NCBI GenBank assembly: GCA_038400315.1
Contig: CP151667.1
Span: 4,599,174-4,663,173, forward strand
Reading direction: 5' to 3'
DNA: 64,000 nucleotides
Origin: Isosphaeraceae bacterium EP7
GTDB taxonomy: Bacteria > Planctomycetota > Planctomycetia > Isosphaerales > Isosphaeraceae
In this document: piece after piece, positions 36,629 to 45,927 of the stretch
Layout: each line of letters begins with the position of its first letter
How positions within the stretch are numbered: position 1 is the stretch's first letter
The notes under the pieces: model-generated
The model's input: the letters and a program-made list of their open reading frames with translations, nothing else
The model's database searches: none
Told to the model about the DNA's origin: nothing
Translations under genes and position numbers: made by a program

Positions 36629-39481
36629 TCAATCGGCGATCAGTTCCCAGTGCCGGGTACCAGGATTGCCGTCCAGCCGTAGTCTCGGCCCGTCGCTGCC
36701 CGCGTCCAGCTTCACCTCGGCCGCACGCTTGCCGGTCGCGTCCAGCGCATAGGCCTTCACCGCTCCCTTGCGGTTCCAGGTCACGCTCCCACGGATCGGC
36801 TCGGCAAGCAGGGGGGGCGTTCCGGGGCTGGCCAGGTCGCGGCGGCTCTCATCGGCGAAGGTCATCCCGGTCGGCTCGACCCGGCCGACGGCCGTCACGA
36901 GCAGCCGCTTCGCCTCGGCGATCGGGGCGTCGCCCAGCGACGACGCGACCACCGACGCATAGGTGTTCTCGACGCTCACCGCGATCGACTCGCAAGACGC
37001 GGACAGCCCGCCTGGCCAGCCGGCAACCCCCTGCGTGTGCGGCGTATCGATCAGGATTCGGCCCGATTGCGCATCCCAACCCGGCACCGTTCCGCTCACG
37101 GCCTGATCTCCCTTCGGCCGGCGCAGGGCCAGGGTCGCGGCGTGCGGCCAGAGGTCGTAGACCTGCGGGTTGGCGTTCAGTGCCTCGGGAATCCGGTAGA
37201 TGTCCTCGGCACCGCCGGTCCCAGGCGAGGCCGAGCCCCAGACCTTCGGGTGCAGGAAGATGCCTCGTCGGGCCATCGCGTCCCAGTCCTTGGCCGCCAT
37301 CGTCCGGGCGGCCAGCAGCAGCTCGGCCCCTTCGAAGGCTTGAGCCCATGCCCCGTTCGTCTGGTCGCACCACTGGCCGATCACATAAGGATGATCGTCC
37401 TTCCGCTTGCCGTCCATCGCCGCGAGGCCGCCTTCGGTGGACAGCACGAACGAGCGCCGGTCGGGATCCATCGCCAGGGAAGGGGCCCAGTACAGCCGGT
37501 CGTCCACCAGGTCCAGGCCGGGGGCCATCAAGGTCGCGAGGAACTCGGGCTCACGCCGCCAGTGCGAAACGCCGGCGATCGGCACCCGCACGCCTGCGCC
37601 TCGAAGGTCGCGGGCAATCGACGGCCAGGTCGCATTCTCGAGGGCCTGCCAGCCTCGGCGACCCGAGGCGCCGACCCCCTTCAGGTGCTCTCGCAACGAC
37701 GCCAACGCCCCGGCGTTGAGCTGGCCGGGGTCGTCGATCAGGTCGAACAGCGAGAGTTCCCCGGCGATGGTCAGCCAGGCGAACGCGGGGTCGTTCTTCA
37801 GCGCGAGCCCGGTTTCCGGGTTCATATGGCCAACAAGCGCCTTCGCGAACTCGCGTATTCGCTTGCCGATCTCCGGATCGAAGGCCGCCGCCGGGCCGCC
37901 ACCCGGGGGGAGCACGCCCAGCCGTCCAAGATTGTCTCCTTCGCGGAACCGCCTCGACGAATGCAGCTCAATCGCTAGGTAGATCCCGCGCTTTTTCAGC
38001 GCCGCGATCAAGTGGTCGAGCCTTGCGAGCGCCACGGTGTCCATCGAAAGGGTGTCGTCGCGATTGTCATCGATCAGGCTCTGCCCGGGCCCGTAGGCAG
38101 CGTCCAAGTCGCCCAGCCGGACCAGGTTCACGCCCATCCGCGCCAGCCGATCGGCCAGGTCGTCGGCCTGTTTGGCTTCCAGGAAGGCGGTCGGCGGCAG
38201 TAGCGTGACCCCGAAGAACCGGGCCCGGCCGCCGTCGGCGAAGTGCAGCCGACCCTTGTCGACCTTCACGAACCCATGCTTGCCCGCCGGCGCATCGAGC
38301 AATGCCGACGCATCCAGGGCCGAGCCCGGCTCGATTCCCGACGACCCCTCGACCGGTTCCCAGCCCTTCGTGTCGGTCCCGGCATGGTCCGGGGTCCATG
38401 TCCCAGCCTGGGGGTCGGGCCCGGCCGTGACCGTCACGTCGTCGAGCTTGAGCGTCCCCTGGCCGTCGAGCTTCTCGAACTGGAGTACCGCCCGCCGCGT
38501 CCCTTTCGGCACGTTCACACGCGTCTTGTCGGTTCGCCAGTCATAGGTCCCGCCGAACGTCAGGATCGGCCGATCTCCGATCGGGATCGGCCGGCCATCG
38601 GCGTCGACGAAGAAGAAGATGGCTCCCACGCCGCCGGAACCCCTGAGCCTCGTCCCCTTCGAACGGACCGACAATTCCAGCGACCCGAATTGATCAACCG
38701 GCAATGCCAAGGGCACCAGGGCCCGCGCGCCCGCCTCCGGGAGCTCGAGCGCCGCGGTCGACTTGTCCCCCGGGTAGGAGCGCCTCGCACCCTTCTCGAC
38801 GACCCAACCCGAGGGCTCGGGCGACCCCAGCTCGAAGTCGCCGTTGGGCACCAGGTTGGTCGTCGGCTGACCTCCGCGTGGGATCAACTCGACGGTCAGA
38901 TCGTCCATTTCCAGGACGCCCGTCGCGCCCAGGAGGCCGACGGAGAAGATCACGTCGAGCGTCTCGGGCGGGACCGGGATCCGCTTCACTACCCGCGCCC
39001 ACTTCGCCCCGACGTTCTTGCCGGTCCATGGGCCCATGCTCCCCCGGCCGACCGTGCGAAGTCCATCGCCCAGGAAGTCGACGATCAGGGCCGGGTCGTC
39101 GCCCACGCGCTCGCCGGAGCGGGGCGCCTCGGGTAGTCGGATCCAGAGGCCCATCACGATCGCCTCGGTCGTGCGGCCGTCGACCCCAAAGGCCCGGCTG
39201 ATCCGCGCGGGACGGCCTGGCTTGCGGTTTTCGAACCGGATGCACGTCTTGCCGTTGATCCCGCCGGGGGCCATCGCGCCGTCGCGGAGGTTGTACCAGC
39301 CGTCCGGCACGCCGTCGCCGTTGCTGTCCACCTCGAGGCTATCGCGCGCCGGCGGGCCCTGGCGCACGATCAGATCGTCTTCCTGGGCGAAGACGGACGC
39401 GGGGACGCAGGCAGCCAGTGCCAGCGCGACGCTCCTCAATTGCGACATCAAACGGGCGAGACCCTGGGTCTGTGCGATCAC
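36629..39481 (-). CDS. Large secreted protein with glycoside-hydrolase-5-like TIM-barrel region
   Basis: A 950-residue exported protein. The GTG start overlaps the upstream gene's TGA (GTGA, 39478-39481) and has GGAGG 10 nt before it, so translation is probably coupled. The ATG at 39448 is an alternative with a shorter leader. The leader (VALALAACVPASVFAQ) is followed by beta-rich, carbohydrate-binding-like regions (about 40-370, 'NLVPNGDFELGSPEPSGW', 'KLDDVTVTAG'). A barrel-like region (about 400-720) resembles the cellulase/GH5 clan: 'RLARMGVNLVRLGDLDAAYG' and 'ALKKRGIYLAIELH'. I do not see the standard GH5 Asn-Glu acid/base motif with confidence; 'LTIAGELSLFDL' is the nearest candidate. 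The role is probably glycan binding or cleavage. Confidence 0.75.
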   Translation of the reverse strand: MIAQTQGLARLMSQLRSVALALAACVPASVFAQEDDLIVRQGPPARDSLEVDSNGDGVPDGWYNLRDGAMAPGGINGKTCIRFENRKPGRPARISRAFGVDGRTTEAIVMGLWIRLPEAPRSGERVGDDPALIVDFLGDGLRTVGRGSMGPWTGKNVGAKWARVVKRIPVPPETLDVIFSVGLLGATGVLEMDDLTVELIPRGGQPTTNLVPNGDFELGSPEPSGWVVEKGARRSYPGDKSTAALELPEAGARALVPLALPVDQFGSLELSVRSKGTRLRGSGGVGAIFFFVDADGRPIPIGDRPILTFGGTYDWRTDKTRVNVPKGTRRAVLQFEKLDGQGTLKLDDVTVTAGPDPQAGTWTPDHAGTDTKGWEPVEGSSGIEPGSALDASALLDAPAGKHGFVKVDKGRLHFADGGRARFFGVTLLPPTAFLEAKQADDLADRLARMGVNLVRLGDLDAAYGPGQSLIDDNRDDTLSMDTVALARLDHLIAALKKRGIYLAIELHSSRRFREGDNLGRLGVLPPGGGPAAAFDPEIGKRIREFAKALVGHMNPETGLALKNDPAFAWLTIAGELSLFDLIDDPGQLNAGALASLREHLKGVGASGRRGWQALENATWPSIARDLRGAGVRVPIAGVSHWRREPEFLATLMAPGLDLVDDRLYWAPSLAMDPDRRSFVLSTEGGLAAMDGKRKDDHPYVIGQWCDQTNGAWAQAFEGAELLLAARTMAAKDWDAMARRGIFLHPKVWGSASPGTGGAEDIYRIPEALNANPQVYDLWPHAATLALRRPKGDQAVSGTVPGWDAQSGRILIDTPHTQGVAGWPGGLSASCESIAVSVENTYASVVASSLGDAPIAEAKRLLVTAVGRVEPTGMTFADESRRDLASPGTPPLLAEPIRGSVTWNRKGAVKAYALDATGKRAAEVKLDAGSDGPRLRLDGNPGTRHWELIAD

Positions 39482-40314
39482 GGCTTCTTCGCCTCCGTCC
39501 CGGTCCCTTTGCCCGCGGCCTTGTCCTTGTCGACCTTGCCGGCCGATTTGGCCTTCGCCTGCCGTCGCTCCTCGGCCGCCTCGCGCTGGGCACGGCCGGT
39601 CATGGGCACGAACAGTGTGGGCTTCAGGATCTTATCGCTCAATTTGCCGTCCCGCTTGACCATCAGGTGGACCACCTGGTCGAACCGTGACCCAAGTGGG
39701 ATGACCAGCCGGCCCCCTTCCTTGAGCTGCTCGACCAGCGGGGGCGGGATCTTTTCTGGGGCGCACGTCACGATGATCGCGTCGAACGGAGCCGCCTCGG
39801 GCCAGCCCAGATACCCGTCGCCCACCCTGGTGTGGATGTTGTCGTATCCCACCTCCTTGATCACCTTCGCCGCGCGGTCCCCAAGCGCCTTGTGGATCTC
39901 GACGGAGTAGACCTCCTTGACGCACCTGGAGAGGATCGACGCCTGATAGCCCGAGCCGGTCCCCACCTCATAAACCTTGTCCGTCGGCTTGGGCTCCAGC
40001 GCCTCGGTCATGAACGCAACGTCGTAAGGCGGGGTAATCGTCTGCCCCTCGCCGATCGGAATCGACTCGTCGTCATAAGCCTGCCGCCGGGTGTCCGGTG
40101 GGAGATACTTGTGCCTGGGGACTGTCCTGAACGCCTTCAAGACCGCCGGATCCTTGATCCCGCGCTCCACCAGGTGCCGCTCCACCATCCGATTCCGGGC
40201 CGCAGCCGTCGGGTCGTCTTCCGCCCCACCGCACCACCAGCAGGCCGCCAGCACCGCACCCATCACCCCGACCAAACGACACGCACGTCCCGCAACCCAA
40301 GCCACGCTACCCAT
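39478..40314 (-). CDS. pcm: Protein-L-isoaspartate O-methyltransferase, predicted exported
   Basis: Methylates isoaspartyl residues in damaged proteins using S-adenosylmethionine. The catalytic core has 'IPIGEGQTITPPYDVAFMTEAL', the SAM motif I 'VYEVGTGSGYQASILSR' and 'HTRVGDGYLGWPEAAPFDAIIVTCAPEKIP'. Unusually it begins with a hydrophobic leader (MGSVAWVAGRACRLVGVMGAVLAACWW) and ends in a Lys/Ala-rich tail (AKAKSAGKVDKDKAAGKGTGTEAKK), so it may act outside the cytoplasm or at the membrane. The start at 40314 has GGGAGG 8 nt upstream. It overlaps the large secreted protein gene by 4 nt, implying cotranslation. Confidence 0.9.
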   Translation of the reverse strand: MGSVAWVAGRACRLVGVMGAVLAACWWCGGAEDDPTAAARNRMVERHLVERGIKDPAVLKAFRTVPRHKYLPPDTRRQAYDDESIPIGEGQTITPPYDVAFMTEALEPKPTDKVYEVGTGSGYQASILSRCVKEVYSVEIHKALGDRAAKVIKEVGYDNIHTRVGDGYLGWPEAAPFDAIIVTCAPEKIPPPLVEQLKEGGRLVIPLGSRFDQVVHLMVKRDGKLSDKILKPTLFVPMTGRAQREAAEERRQAKAKSAGKVDKDKAAGKGTGTEAKKP

Positions 40315-40524
40315 CGCCAAATCCTCCCATCCCTGATCCAACCGGACCCGGCCGACCGGCCCGTCCCATCCCTTAGATCATCCTACGTCAGCCCCGACCA
40401 ACATGGCAGTTGCCACGCTTCGAAGTCCTGCGATCCCGAGACCACATCCAGGAACCGGGCCTGAATGTTCTCCTTCGCCCTGAATGATGCCCCGACACCA
40501 CACGAACGGGACGTTGAGCGAGGT

Positions 40525-40545
40525 TTTCGGAAATTCTTTCCGAAA
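40525..40545. repeat. 9-bp inverted repeat with 3-nt loop
   Basis: TTTCGGAAA at 40525-40533 and TTTCCGAAA at 40537-40545 form a perfect hairpin around TTC. It may be an operator or a transcript-end structure. Confidence 0.6.
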
Positions 40546-40577
40546 GTAGGGAGAGATTCGATCGCCCGAAGGATGGT

Positions 40578-40623
40578 TTCCAGTAGGGACGTTCTCCCAC
40601 CACGGAGCATGTCCCTACTGGAA
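40578..40623. repeat. 13-bp perfect inverted repeat with 20-nt spacer
   Basis: TTCCAGTAGGGAC (40578-40590) and GTCCCTACTGGAA (40611-40623) are exact reverse complements. It could be the ends of a tiny mobile relic, a terminator for convergent transcripts, or a regulatory stem. Confidence 0.65.
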
Positions 40624-40788
40624 CCAGGCTCTTTCTCAATTCGGAACTCCGACGGACGCCGCGCGACCTGCTGTCATCTGACAGAAGGCATAGCAGGCCC
40701 GCAATCGCACGGCAAGTGTTTCGCCCCGCCTTCAGAGGGCCCGACGTGTCGATGCGAAACGAAGCCAAGACCCGACCATGGCGAGAAG

Positions 40789-40838
40789 ACGAAACGAACC
40801 CGGGCCCATCGAAAACCCGTTTTACGAAACGAACCCGG
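40789..40838. repeat. Direct repeats of ACGAAACGAACCCGG
   Basis: Two exact 15-bp copies (40789-40803 and 40824-40838), 20 bp apart, with a degenerate third copy at about 40755-40766 (CGAAACGAAGCC). They lie just beyond the stop of the sensor kinase gene. Confidence 0.6.
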
Positions 40839-40873
40839 CGCCTCGCAGCTTGCCGTGGCCAAACGACTTGCGT

Positions 40874-42736
40874 CTAGGATTTCGGCCGGAGCGAGAACGG
40901 GTCGAGCAGCGAGCGTCGCGGCGGCGGCGGCACCGGGCCGACCACTCCGGTGGGGACGTGCGAGGCTTGAAGGACGGGAAGGGTCGGCACCCTGGGCTCG
41001 ATCCGACGGGCCTTCGAGAGGTCGATCCGCTCGTCGGAGACGTTGACCTCGAACCGCCGATTCCCGGGCAGTTGCAGCGGGATCCGCACCGTGAAGATGC
41101 TGCCGTGGCCGAGCCTGCTTTCCAGGTGGACATCTCCGCCCAGCAGCCTGGCCAGCTCGCGGACGATTGATAGGCCCAGGCCGGTTCCCTGGTGCTCGCG
41201 GGTCAGGATCGAGCTCGGCCCGTCCGGCCCGCTGACCTGGCGGAACTTCTCGAAGATCTTCTCGCGGTCTTCCTCGGCGATCCCGATGCCGGTGTCGGCC
41301 ACCGAGAGGACGACCGAGCGCCCCTCGACGGCCACCTTCATCGTGACCTTGCCCCCTTCGGGCGTGAACTTCACCGCGTTGGAGAGCAGGTTGTAGATGA
41401 TCTGGCGGATCTTGCCAGGGTCTTGCCGGAGCAGGGGGATGGCCTCATCGAGCCTGCATTCCAGGTCAATCTCCTTCTTCTCGGCGGTCGGCCTCATCAG
41501 GCTCGTCAAGGCTTCGCAGACATCGCGGATCGAGAAGTCCTCGGTTCGGACCTCCATCTTGCCGCTCTCGATCTTGGCTAGGTCGAGGATGTCGTTGATC
41601 ATGCCCAGCAGCATCTTGCCCGACGACTGGATGTTCGTCGCATACCGCTTCTGGCGCTCGGGCAGGTGGTCGCTGCCGGTGAGGACCTCGGAAAACCCGA
41701 TGATCGAGTTCAAGGGCGTGCGCAGTTCGTGGCTCATCGTGGCGAGGAAGTCGCTCTTGAGCCGGTTCATCTCGAACAGGGCGAGGTTTGCCTGCGCCAG
41801 CTCGTCCACCTTCTTGTCCAGGTCGCCGTTGACCTGCCGCAGCTCCTGCTGCATCGCCACCAGGTTGTGGAGCATCCGGTTGAACGCGTGCGAAAGCTCC
41901 TCGAAATCGTCACCCGTCTGGATGTGAGCCCTGATGTTCAGCTTGCCCGCGGCGATGGCGTCCGAGACGTCGCGCAAGTGCTTGAGCGGCTTGACGATGA
42001 CGTATCGGACGATCGTCGCCGATCCATACATCGCGATGAGGGCGGTGACCAGGGCCGACGTGATCAGGAACGCGCGATTCTGGTGGATCGCTTTGCGGGT
42101 CTGGTCCATCGGCAGGCCGACGACCACCGCGCCGGCAAGCTCGTCTTCCTTCACCAACTCGTACTTACCGTCCGCCTTCTCTCGACTGCCGTGGCAGCCG
42201 CCCGAGAAGCAACCGCTCCGGAACTGGATCGCCTGCACGTACTGGAACTGTTTCTTCTGTTCGTTGATCTGCCAGCGTTCCATCGGGGTGTTGTCGGGAA
42301 AGCTGAACGGCTTCCGCGTCACGCCCGGAGGAGTCTTGGTGTTCGCCGCCGCGAGGAAGATGGCGAGCGACTCGCGTTCGTAGGCATCGAGCTTCTTCTG
42401 CTCCTCAGCCTTCTTGCCGATCGGGTAGGCCGACAGGATGTGCTGCTCGAAATTGGGCAGGTCGTCCCGCCCCTTGATCCCGTCGAACATGCCGGAGATG
42501 ACCGGCAGGTTGTAGACGTCGGAGAAGTTCCGCTTGTAGTGGTCCATCATCAGGACCTGGTCGACCAGCCGGCGCGCAGCCTGGGTGGTCTGCCCGATCA
42601 CCAGGCCCTCGGTCTTCTGGCCGTACCACCAGAAGCTGAACGTGACCAGGAAGAAGATGCCGCCCGCGAAGATGTAGCGGCACTTGCGCTCGAGGCTCGT
42701 CTCGCCAAGCAAGTGTTTGAATGAGCGGTACGACAC
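40874..42736 (-). CDS. Membrane sensor histidine kinase with DUF3365-type (heme-like) periplasmic domain and HAMP
   Basis: A 620-residue two-component sensor. A membrane segment (22-37) and a second one (222-246) bracket a periplasmic DUF3365-like domain. This domain holds the Cys-x4-Cys-His motif CFSGGCH (Cys176, Cys181, His182), a possible c-type heme site with wider than normal spacing. HAMP (about 243-296), a short coiled coil, HisKA with phospho-acceptor His336 in 'ATMSHELRTPLNS' and HATPase ('NLLSNAVKFTPEGG', 'DTGIGIAEEDREKIFEKF', 'GTGLGLSIVRELA') follow. It ends with a Pro/Arg-rich tail. It probably senses redox or a gas through heme. No response regulator is adjacent. Confidence 0.9.
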   Translation of the reverse strand: MSYRSFKHLLGETSLERKCRYIFAGGIFFLVTFSFWWYGQKTEGLVIGQTTQAARRLVDQVLMMDHYKRNFSDVYNLPVISGMFDGIKGRDDLPNFEQHILSAYPIGKKAEEQKKLDAYERESLAIFLAAANTKTPPGVTRKPFSFPDNTPMERWQINEQKKQFQYVQAIQFRSGCFSGGCHGSREKADGKYELVKEDELAGAVVVGLPMDQTRKAIHQNRAFLITSALVTALIAMYGSATIVRYVIVKPLKHLRDVSDAIAAGKLNIRAHIQTGDDFEELSHAFNRMLHNLVAMQQELRQVNGDLDKKVDELAQANLALFEMNRLKSDFLATMSHELRTPLNSIIGFSEVLTGSDHLPERQKRYATNIQSSGKMLLGMINDILDLAKIESGKMEVRTEDFSIRDVCEALTSLMRPTAEKKEIDLECRLDEAIPLLRQDPGKIRQIIYNLLSNAVKFTPEGGKVTMKVAVEGRSVVLSVADTGIGIAEEDREKIFEKFRQVSGPDGPSSILTREHQGTGLGLSIVRELARLLGGDVHLESRLGHGSIFTVRIPLQLPGNRRFEVNVSDERIDLSKARRIEPRVPTLPVLQASHVPTGVVGPVPPPPRRSLLDPFSLRPKS

Positions 42737-42879
42737 GGGGCGGCTCCCAAGGCTCCACTGGTCTCACCACAGCTGAGGACACCCCGGAGTCATCGTTCAC
42801 CATACTCCAAATCCGACGCCCGGAATAGCGAGGTTCCCCAATCGCATCGCCGGCCCAGCCAATGTCCTCAACTCGTTTC

Positions 42880-43746
42880 TCAGACAGGCTTTCTGGTCGT
42901 CCGAACCTTCGGCTTGAGCGGCTGGCAGGTCGGGCAAAGATAGGTCGGACGCCCGATTAGCCCGGCGATCTTCCGCTTCTGGACCGCCTCGCCGCACCCG
43001 GGGCAGGGCTTCCCCTCCCGGCCGTACATGGCGTTGAGTGCGAGGAACCCCCCCTCCAGCCCCAGGACGGTTCGGTATCCCGCGTCGAAGCTCGACCCCT
43101 CCGCCGCGATCGCCTCGGACAGCACCGCACCGATCGCGGCATGGATCCGGCCGACCTCGGCCGCCTTCAGCGACGACGCAGGCCGCTCGGGATGGATCCG
43201 AGCCCGGAACAACGTCTCGTCGGCGTAGATATTGCCGATCCCCGCCAGCACCTTCTGATCCATCAGGGTCGGCTTGATCGGCCTGGAGGTCTTCGCCAGC
43301 CGGGCCAGCAGATCATCCGCCCCGATCGCCAGCGCATCGGGCCCGTGCGACCGTGCGAAGGCGGCCTCGGCAATTTCCTCGTTCGCGTACCAGGCGATCT
43401 TGCCCAGGCGTCGGGCGTCGCAGAACAGGACGGGAAGGTCCGACCCGACGATCCGGAATGTCAGGCGCACGTGTGCGGGTCGGTCGGCCGGAATAAGCCA
43501 AAAGCCTCCAGTCATACGGGGTTGGATGACGATCAATCCCCTGTCCTCGTCGAGCTCGATGACGACCCACTTGCCGCGTCGGAAGACTGATTTAACCAGG
43601 GACGTGCCGACTTGACGGGTGAATTCCTCGGAGTCGATCCCCTGGAGCATCGAGGGGTCGTGCACCTCGACCGCCCGGACTTCTCGACCCACCAGGGCAG
43701 GCCTGAGACCCCGGACCATCGTCTCGACTTCCGGCAACTCTGGCAT
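42880..43746 (-). CDS. mutM: Formamidopyrimidine-DNA glycosylase
   Basis: Removes oxidised purines such as 8-oxoguanine and nicks the abasic site. The N-terminal catalytic Pro and Glu are present (MPELPEVETMVRGL). 'RRGKWVVIEL' and 'IQPRMTGGFW' follow, then the helix-two-turn-helix with 'DQKVLAGIGNIYADETLFRA'. A C-terminal zinc finger has its four cysteines in 'PCPGCGEAV' and 'TYLCPTCQP'. The 288-residue length is normal. The start at 43746 has AAAGGAG 9 nt upstream; the much longer open frame on this strand is an artefact. It is divergent from the microcompartment operon across 207 bp. Confidence 0.95.
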   Translation of the reverse strand: MPELPEVETMVRGLRPALVGREVRAVEVHDPSMLQGIDSEEFTRQVGTSLVKSVFRRGKWVVIELDEDRGLIVIQPRMTGGFWLIPADRPAHVRLTFRIVGSDLPVLFCDARRLGKIAWYANEEIAEAAFARSHGPDALAIGADDLLARLAKTSRPIKPTLMDQKVLAGIGNIYADETLFRARIHPERPASSLKAAEVGRIHAAIGAVLSEAIAAEGSSFDAGYRTVLGLEGGFLALNAMYGREGKPCPGCGEAVQKRKIAGLIGRPTYLCPTCQPLKPKVRTTRKPV

Positions 43747-43881
43747 CGGTCCGGTCTCCTTTGGAAGGGATGAAACCCTCTCGAACAAGTCTAGCGGATC
43801 GACGAGGTCGGCGAATCGGGCCGACCGGGAGAATCCGCCTGATTGGTCTTGAGTGGTTTTGATGAAATCTTTTGAAGGTTC

Positions 43882-43910
43882 TTGACAGGCCCTGACGCCG
43901 GGTGCAGACT
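43882..43910 (+). promoter_or_regulatory. Candidate sigma70-type promoter of the microcompartment operon
   Basis: TTGACA (43882-43887), identical to the -35 consensus, is followed after 17 bp by CAGACT (43905-43910), a weak -10 box. It lies 44 bp before the DeoR gene in an AT-richer stretch. The sequence before it (TTTGATGAAATCTTTTGAAGG, 43858-43878) could include an operator, but no clear palindrome is seen. Confidence 0.4.
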
Positions 43911-43953
43911 CGACTTCTCGGATGGCGCCGACCGATACTCCCATTGGGACCAC

Positions 43954-44790
43954 ATGCTCGCCGAAACCCGCCGCAAAAGGCTGATGGAACTCATCACCAA
44001 CCAGGGCTTCGCCACCCTGGAAGAGCTGGTGCGCGGCCTCGGTGTCTCGGAGAGCACGGTCCGCCGCGACCTGGAGGCGCTCGACGCCGCCGGGGCAATA
44101 CGCCGGACGCACGGCGGTGCGGTCGTCCCGGGTGAGGGGCGGGCAATGCCTGCCCTGGAAGATCGGTCGACCACCGCACAGGACGAGAAACGGGCCATCG
44201 GCCAGGCCGCCGCCGCCCTGGTCGAGGACGGCGACACAATTCTGCTGGACGGCGGCACGACGACCCTGGAGGTGGCCCGCGCCCTGGCCCACAGGCCGGT
44301 GCAGGTCGTCACGAACAGCCTGCCCATCGCCCAGTTGTTGACCTCGAGCAAGGATATCGACCTGATCCTGGTCGGCGGTTACGTCTATCCCAGGACCGGC
44401 GTGGCCATGGGGCCGCTGGCCACAGCGACGCTTCAAGGCATCCGGGTGCGTCACGCCATCCTGGGCGCCGGAGGGATCGTGGCCGATGGGGTGTACAACT
44501 CCAACGGCCTGCTGGTCGAGACCGAACGCGAGATGATGGCCTGTGCCCAGGACGTGATGATCGTCGCCGATCGGTCGAAGTTCGGCCGGATCTCGCTGAG
44601 CTGGCTCTGCGGCTTCGACGCCATCCGCCTCCTGGTCACCGACCCGGGGCTGCCCGACGAGTATCGGTCGCTGCTGGAGGCCGCGGGCGTCCAGATCAAG
44701 ATCGCCACGCCGGACGTCGAGCCTGCCGACGTGGCCCGAGGCAACGGCCTGGCACGCGTCAATGGAACGGGAACGAGGGACCACGCATGA
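43954..44790 (+). CDS. DeoR-family transcriptional regulator of the microcompartment operon
   Basis: A 278-residue repressor-type regulator. The N-terminal DeoR helix-turn-helix reads '[25 protein letters not shown]' with recognition helix '[28 protein letters not shown]'. The C-terminal DeoRC sugar-phosphate sensor domain carries '[15 protein letters not shown]', '[12 protein letters not shown]' and '[16 protein letters not shown]'. DeoRC proteins respond to phosphorylated sugars, so the inducer may be a fuculose or rhamnulose phosphate. Its stop overlaps the pduL start by 4 nt (ATGA), making it the first gene of the operon. The start at 43954 is the conserved MLAETRR; the earlier frame is not protein-like. 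Confidence 0.92.
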   Translation: MLAETRRKRLMELITNQGFATLEELVRGLGVSESTVRRDLEALDAAGAIRRTHGGAVVPGEGRAMPALEDRSTTAQDEKRAIGQAAAALVEDGDTILLDGGTTTLEVARALAHRPVQVVTNSLPIAQLLTSSKDIDLILVGGYVYPRTGVAMGPLATATLQGIRVRHAILGAGGIVADGVYNSNGLLVETEREMMACAQDVMIVADRSKFGRISLSWLCGFDAIRLLVTDPGLPDEYRSLLEAAGVQIKIATPDVEPADVARGNGLARVNGTGTRDHA

Positions 44791-45488
44791 GCACTCTGGC
44801 CTCGCGGGAGAATGTCGAGTCGATCGTCCGGGCGATCCTTCGCGACCGCCTCAAGACCTCGACGCCCGCCCCCTCGAACGGCGAAGCCCGCGCAACTGCC
44901 GCGACGGGCTACACGCCGAACCTGGTGGTGAACATCTCGGCGAGGCATTGCCACCTGAAGCAGGAGGATGTCGATGTCCTATTCGGCAAGGGCTATCAAC
45001 TGACCGAGCTGAAGCGGCTCTATCAGTCGACCGACTTCGCCGCCAATGAGACCGTCGCCGTCGTCGGGCCTCGTCAGCGAATGATCCCCGGCGTGCGGAT
45101 CCTCGGCCCCTGCCGTCCGTTCAGCCAGGTTGAGCTGTCCTTCACGGACTCGATCAGCCTGGGGATCGAGCTGCCGGTGAAGCTCTCGGGCGACGTCGAG
45201 GGGACCCCCGGCTGCCTGCTCATCGGGCCGGCCGGGAGCCTGGTTCTTCCCTTCGGCGTCATCCGCGCCGAGCGGCATGTCCACATGGGCCCGAAGGACG
45301 CCGAGTACTACGACGTGAAGGCCAAGGACCGGATGAGCCTGCGGATCCACTCGTCCTGCCCGACCACGCTGGAAGGGCTGCTCGTGCGGACCCACCCTGA
45401 CTGGAAGCTCGAGGTCCACATCGACACCGACGAGGCGAACTGCAGCGACCTGCCGAACGCCTCGAAGGTCGAGCTGATCAAGTCCTGA
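44787..45488 (+). CDS. pduL: Phosphate propanoyltransferase PduL with N-terminal encapsulation peptide
   Basis: Exchanges CoA for phosphate on an acyl group, recycling CoA inside the microcompartment. Here the acyl is probably lactyl (or propionyl). The 233 residues contain both PduL domains, with zinc ligands His54/His56 in '[10 protein letters not shown]' and His164/His166 in '[11 protein letters not shown]'. Residues 7-22 ([16 protein letters not shown]) form an amphipathic helix joined by a Ser/Pro/Gly/Ala linker, the layout of an encapsulation peptide that targets cargo to the shell. The ATG overlaps the DeoR stop. This enzyme is a core gene of PVM-type loci. Confidence 0.94.
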   Translation: MSTLASRENVESIVRAILRDRLKTSTPAPSNGEARATAATGYTPNLVVNISARHCHLKQEDVDVLFGKGYQLTELKRLYQSTDFAANETVAVVGPRQRMIPGVRILGPCRPFSQVELSFTDSISLGIELPVKLSGDVEGTPGCLLIGPAGSLVLPFGVIRAERHVHMGPKDAEYYDVKAKDRMSLRIHSSCPTTLEGLLVRTHPDWKLEVHIDTDEANCSDLPNASKVELIKS

Positions 45489-45585
45489 CCTGATCCGAAC
45501 CGATCAAACCGAGCCGAATCGGTCTCCAACGCGTCAATCTACCCCACTTGCAACCGCATACTGCACCGAACCGAAGGAGTGCCTG

Positions 45586-45924
45586 ATGGCCTCGTCCTCG
45601 CTTGAAGCGCTCGGCATGATCGAGACGAAGGGTTTCGTGGCGTTGGTCGAGGCCAGCGACGCGATGTTGAAGGCCGCCAACGTCGAGTTGATCGGCTGGG
45701 ACAAGATCGGCAGCGGCCTGGTCACGGCCTTCGTCGTGGGCGACGTCGCTGCGGTCAAGGCGGCCATCGACGCCGGTGCGGCCGCGGCCAGCCGGATCGG
45801 TGAGGTCGTCAGCGTCCAGGTCATCGCCCGCCCGCATGAAGACCTCGGCGGCGTGCTCACCTTCGCCAAGCCGGCGTCCCCCGCCGCGGCGATCACCACC
45901 AGCAACACCAAGGAAGGGGCCTGA
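45586..45924 (+). CDS. Microcompartment shell protein BMC-H (first of three)
   Basis: Hexameric shell tile with one BMC domain (PF00936), 112 residues. The canonical sequence '[37 protein letters not shown]' carries the standard KIGSG pore loop found in PduA/EutM types, so small polar metabolites are likely to pass. The C-terminal 25 residues (Pro/Ala/Thr-rich, ending TSNTKEGA) extend beyond the domain. An AAGGAG ribosome site lies a few nt upstream. The next BMC-H gene starts 3 bp after its stop. It is probably the major shell component. Confidence 0.95.
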   Translation: MASSSLEALGMIETKGFVALVEASDAMLKAANVELIGWDKIGSGLVTAFVVGDVAAVKAAIDAGAAAASRIGEVVSVQVIARPHEDLGGVLTFAKPASPAAAITTSNTKEGA

Positions 45925-45927
45925 GCC

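Larger units (their letters stand above)
40315..40873. other. Repeat-bearing intergenic region
   Basis: About 560 bp without a supported gene. It holds two perfect inverted repeats and short direct repeats, listed separately. Open frames here on both strands are short and shadow-like. Confidence 0.5.

Noticed and set aside
40525-40838. CRISPR array
   Set aside because: Only two exact 15-bp direct copies with a 20-bp spacer, no further units and no cas genes.
43747-44784. Upstream extension of the mutM open frame
   Set aside because: The frame is open across the DeoR gene, but mutM must begin at MPELPEVE because its N-terminal Pro is catalytic.
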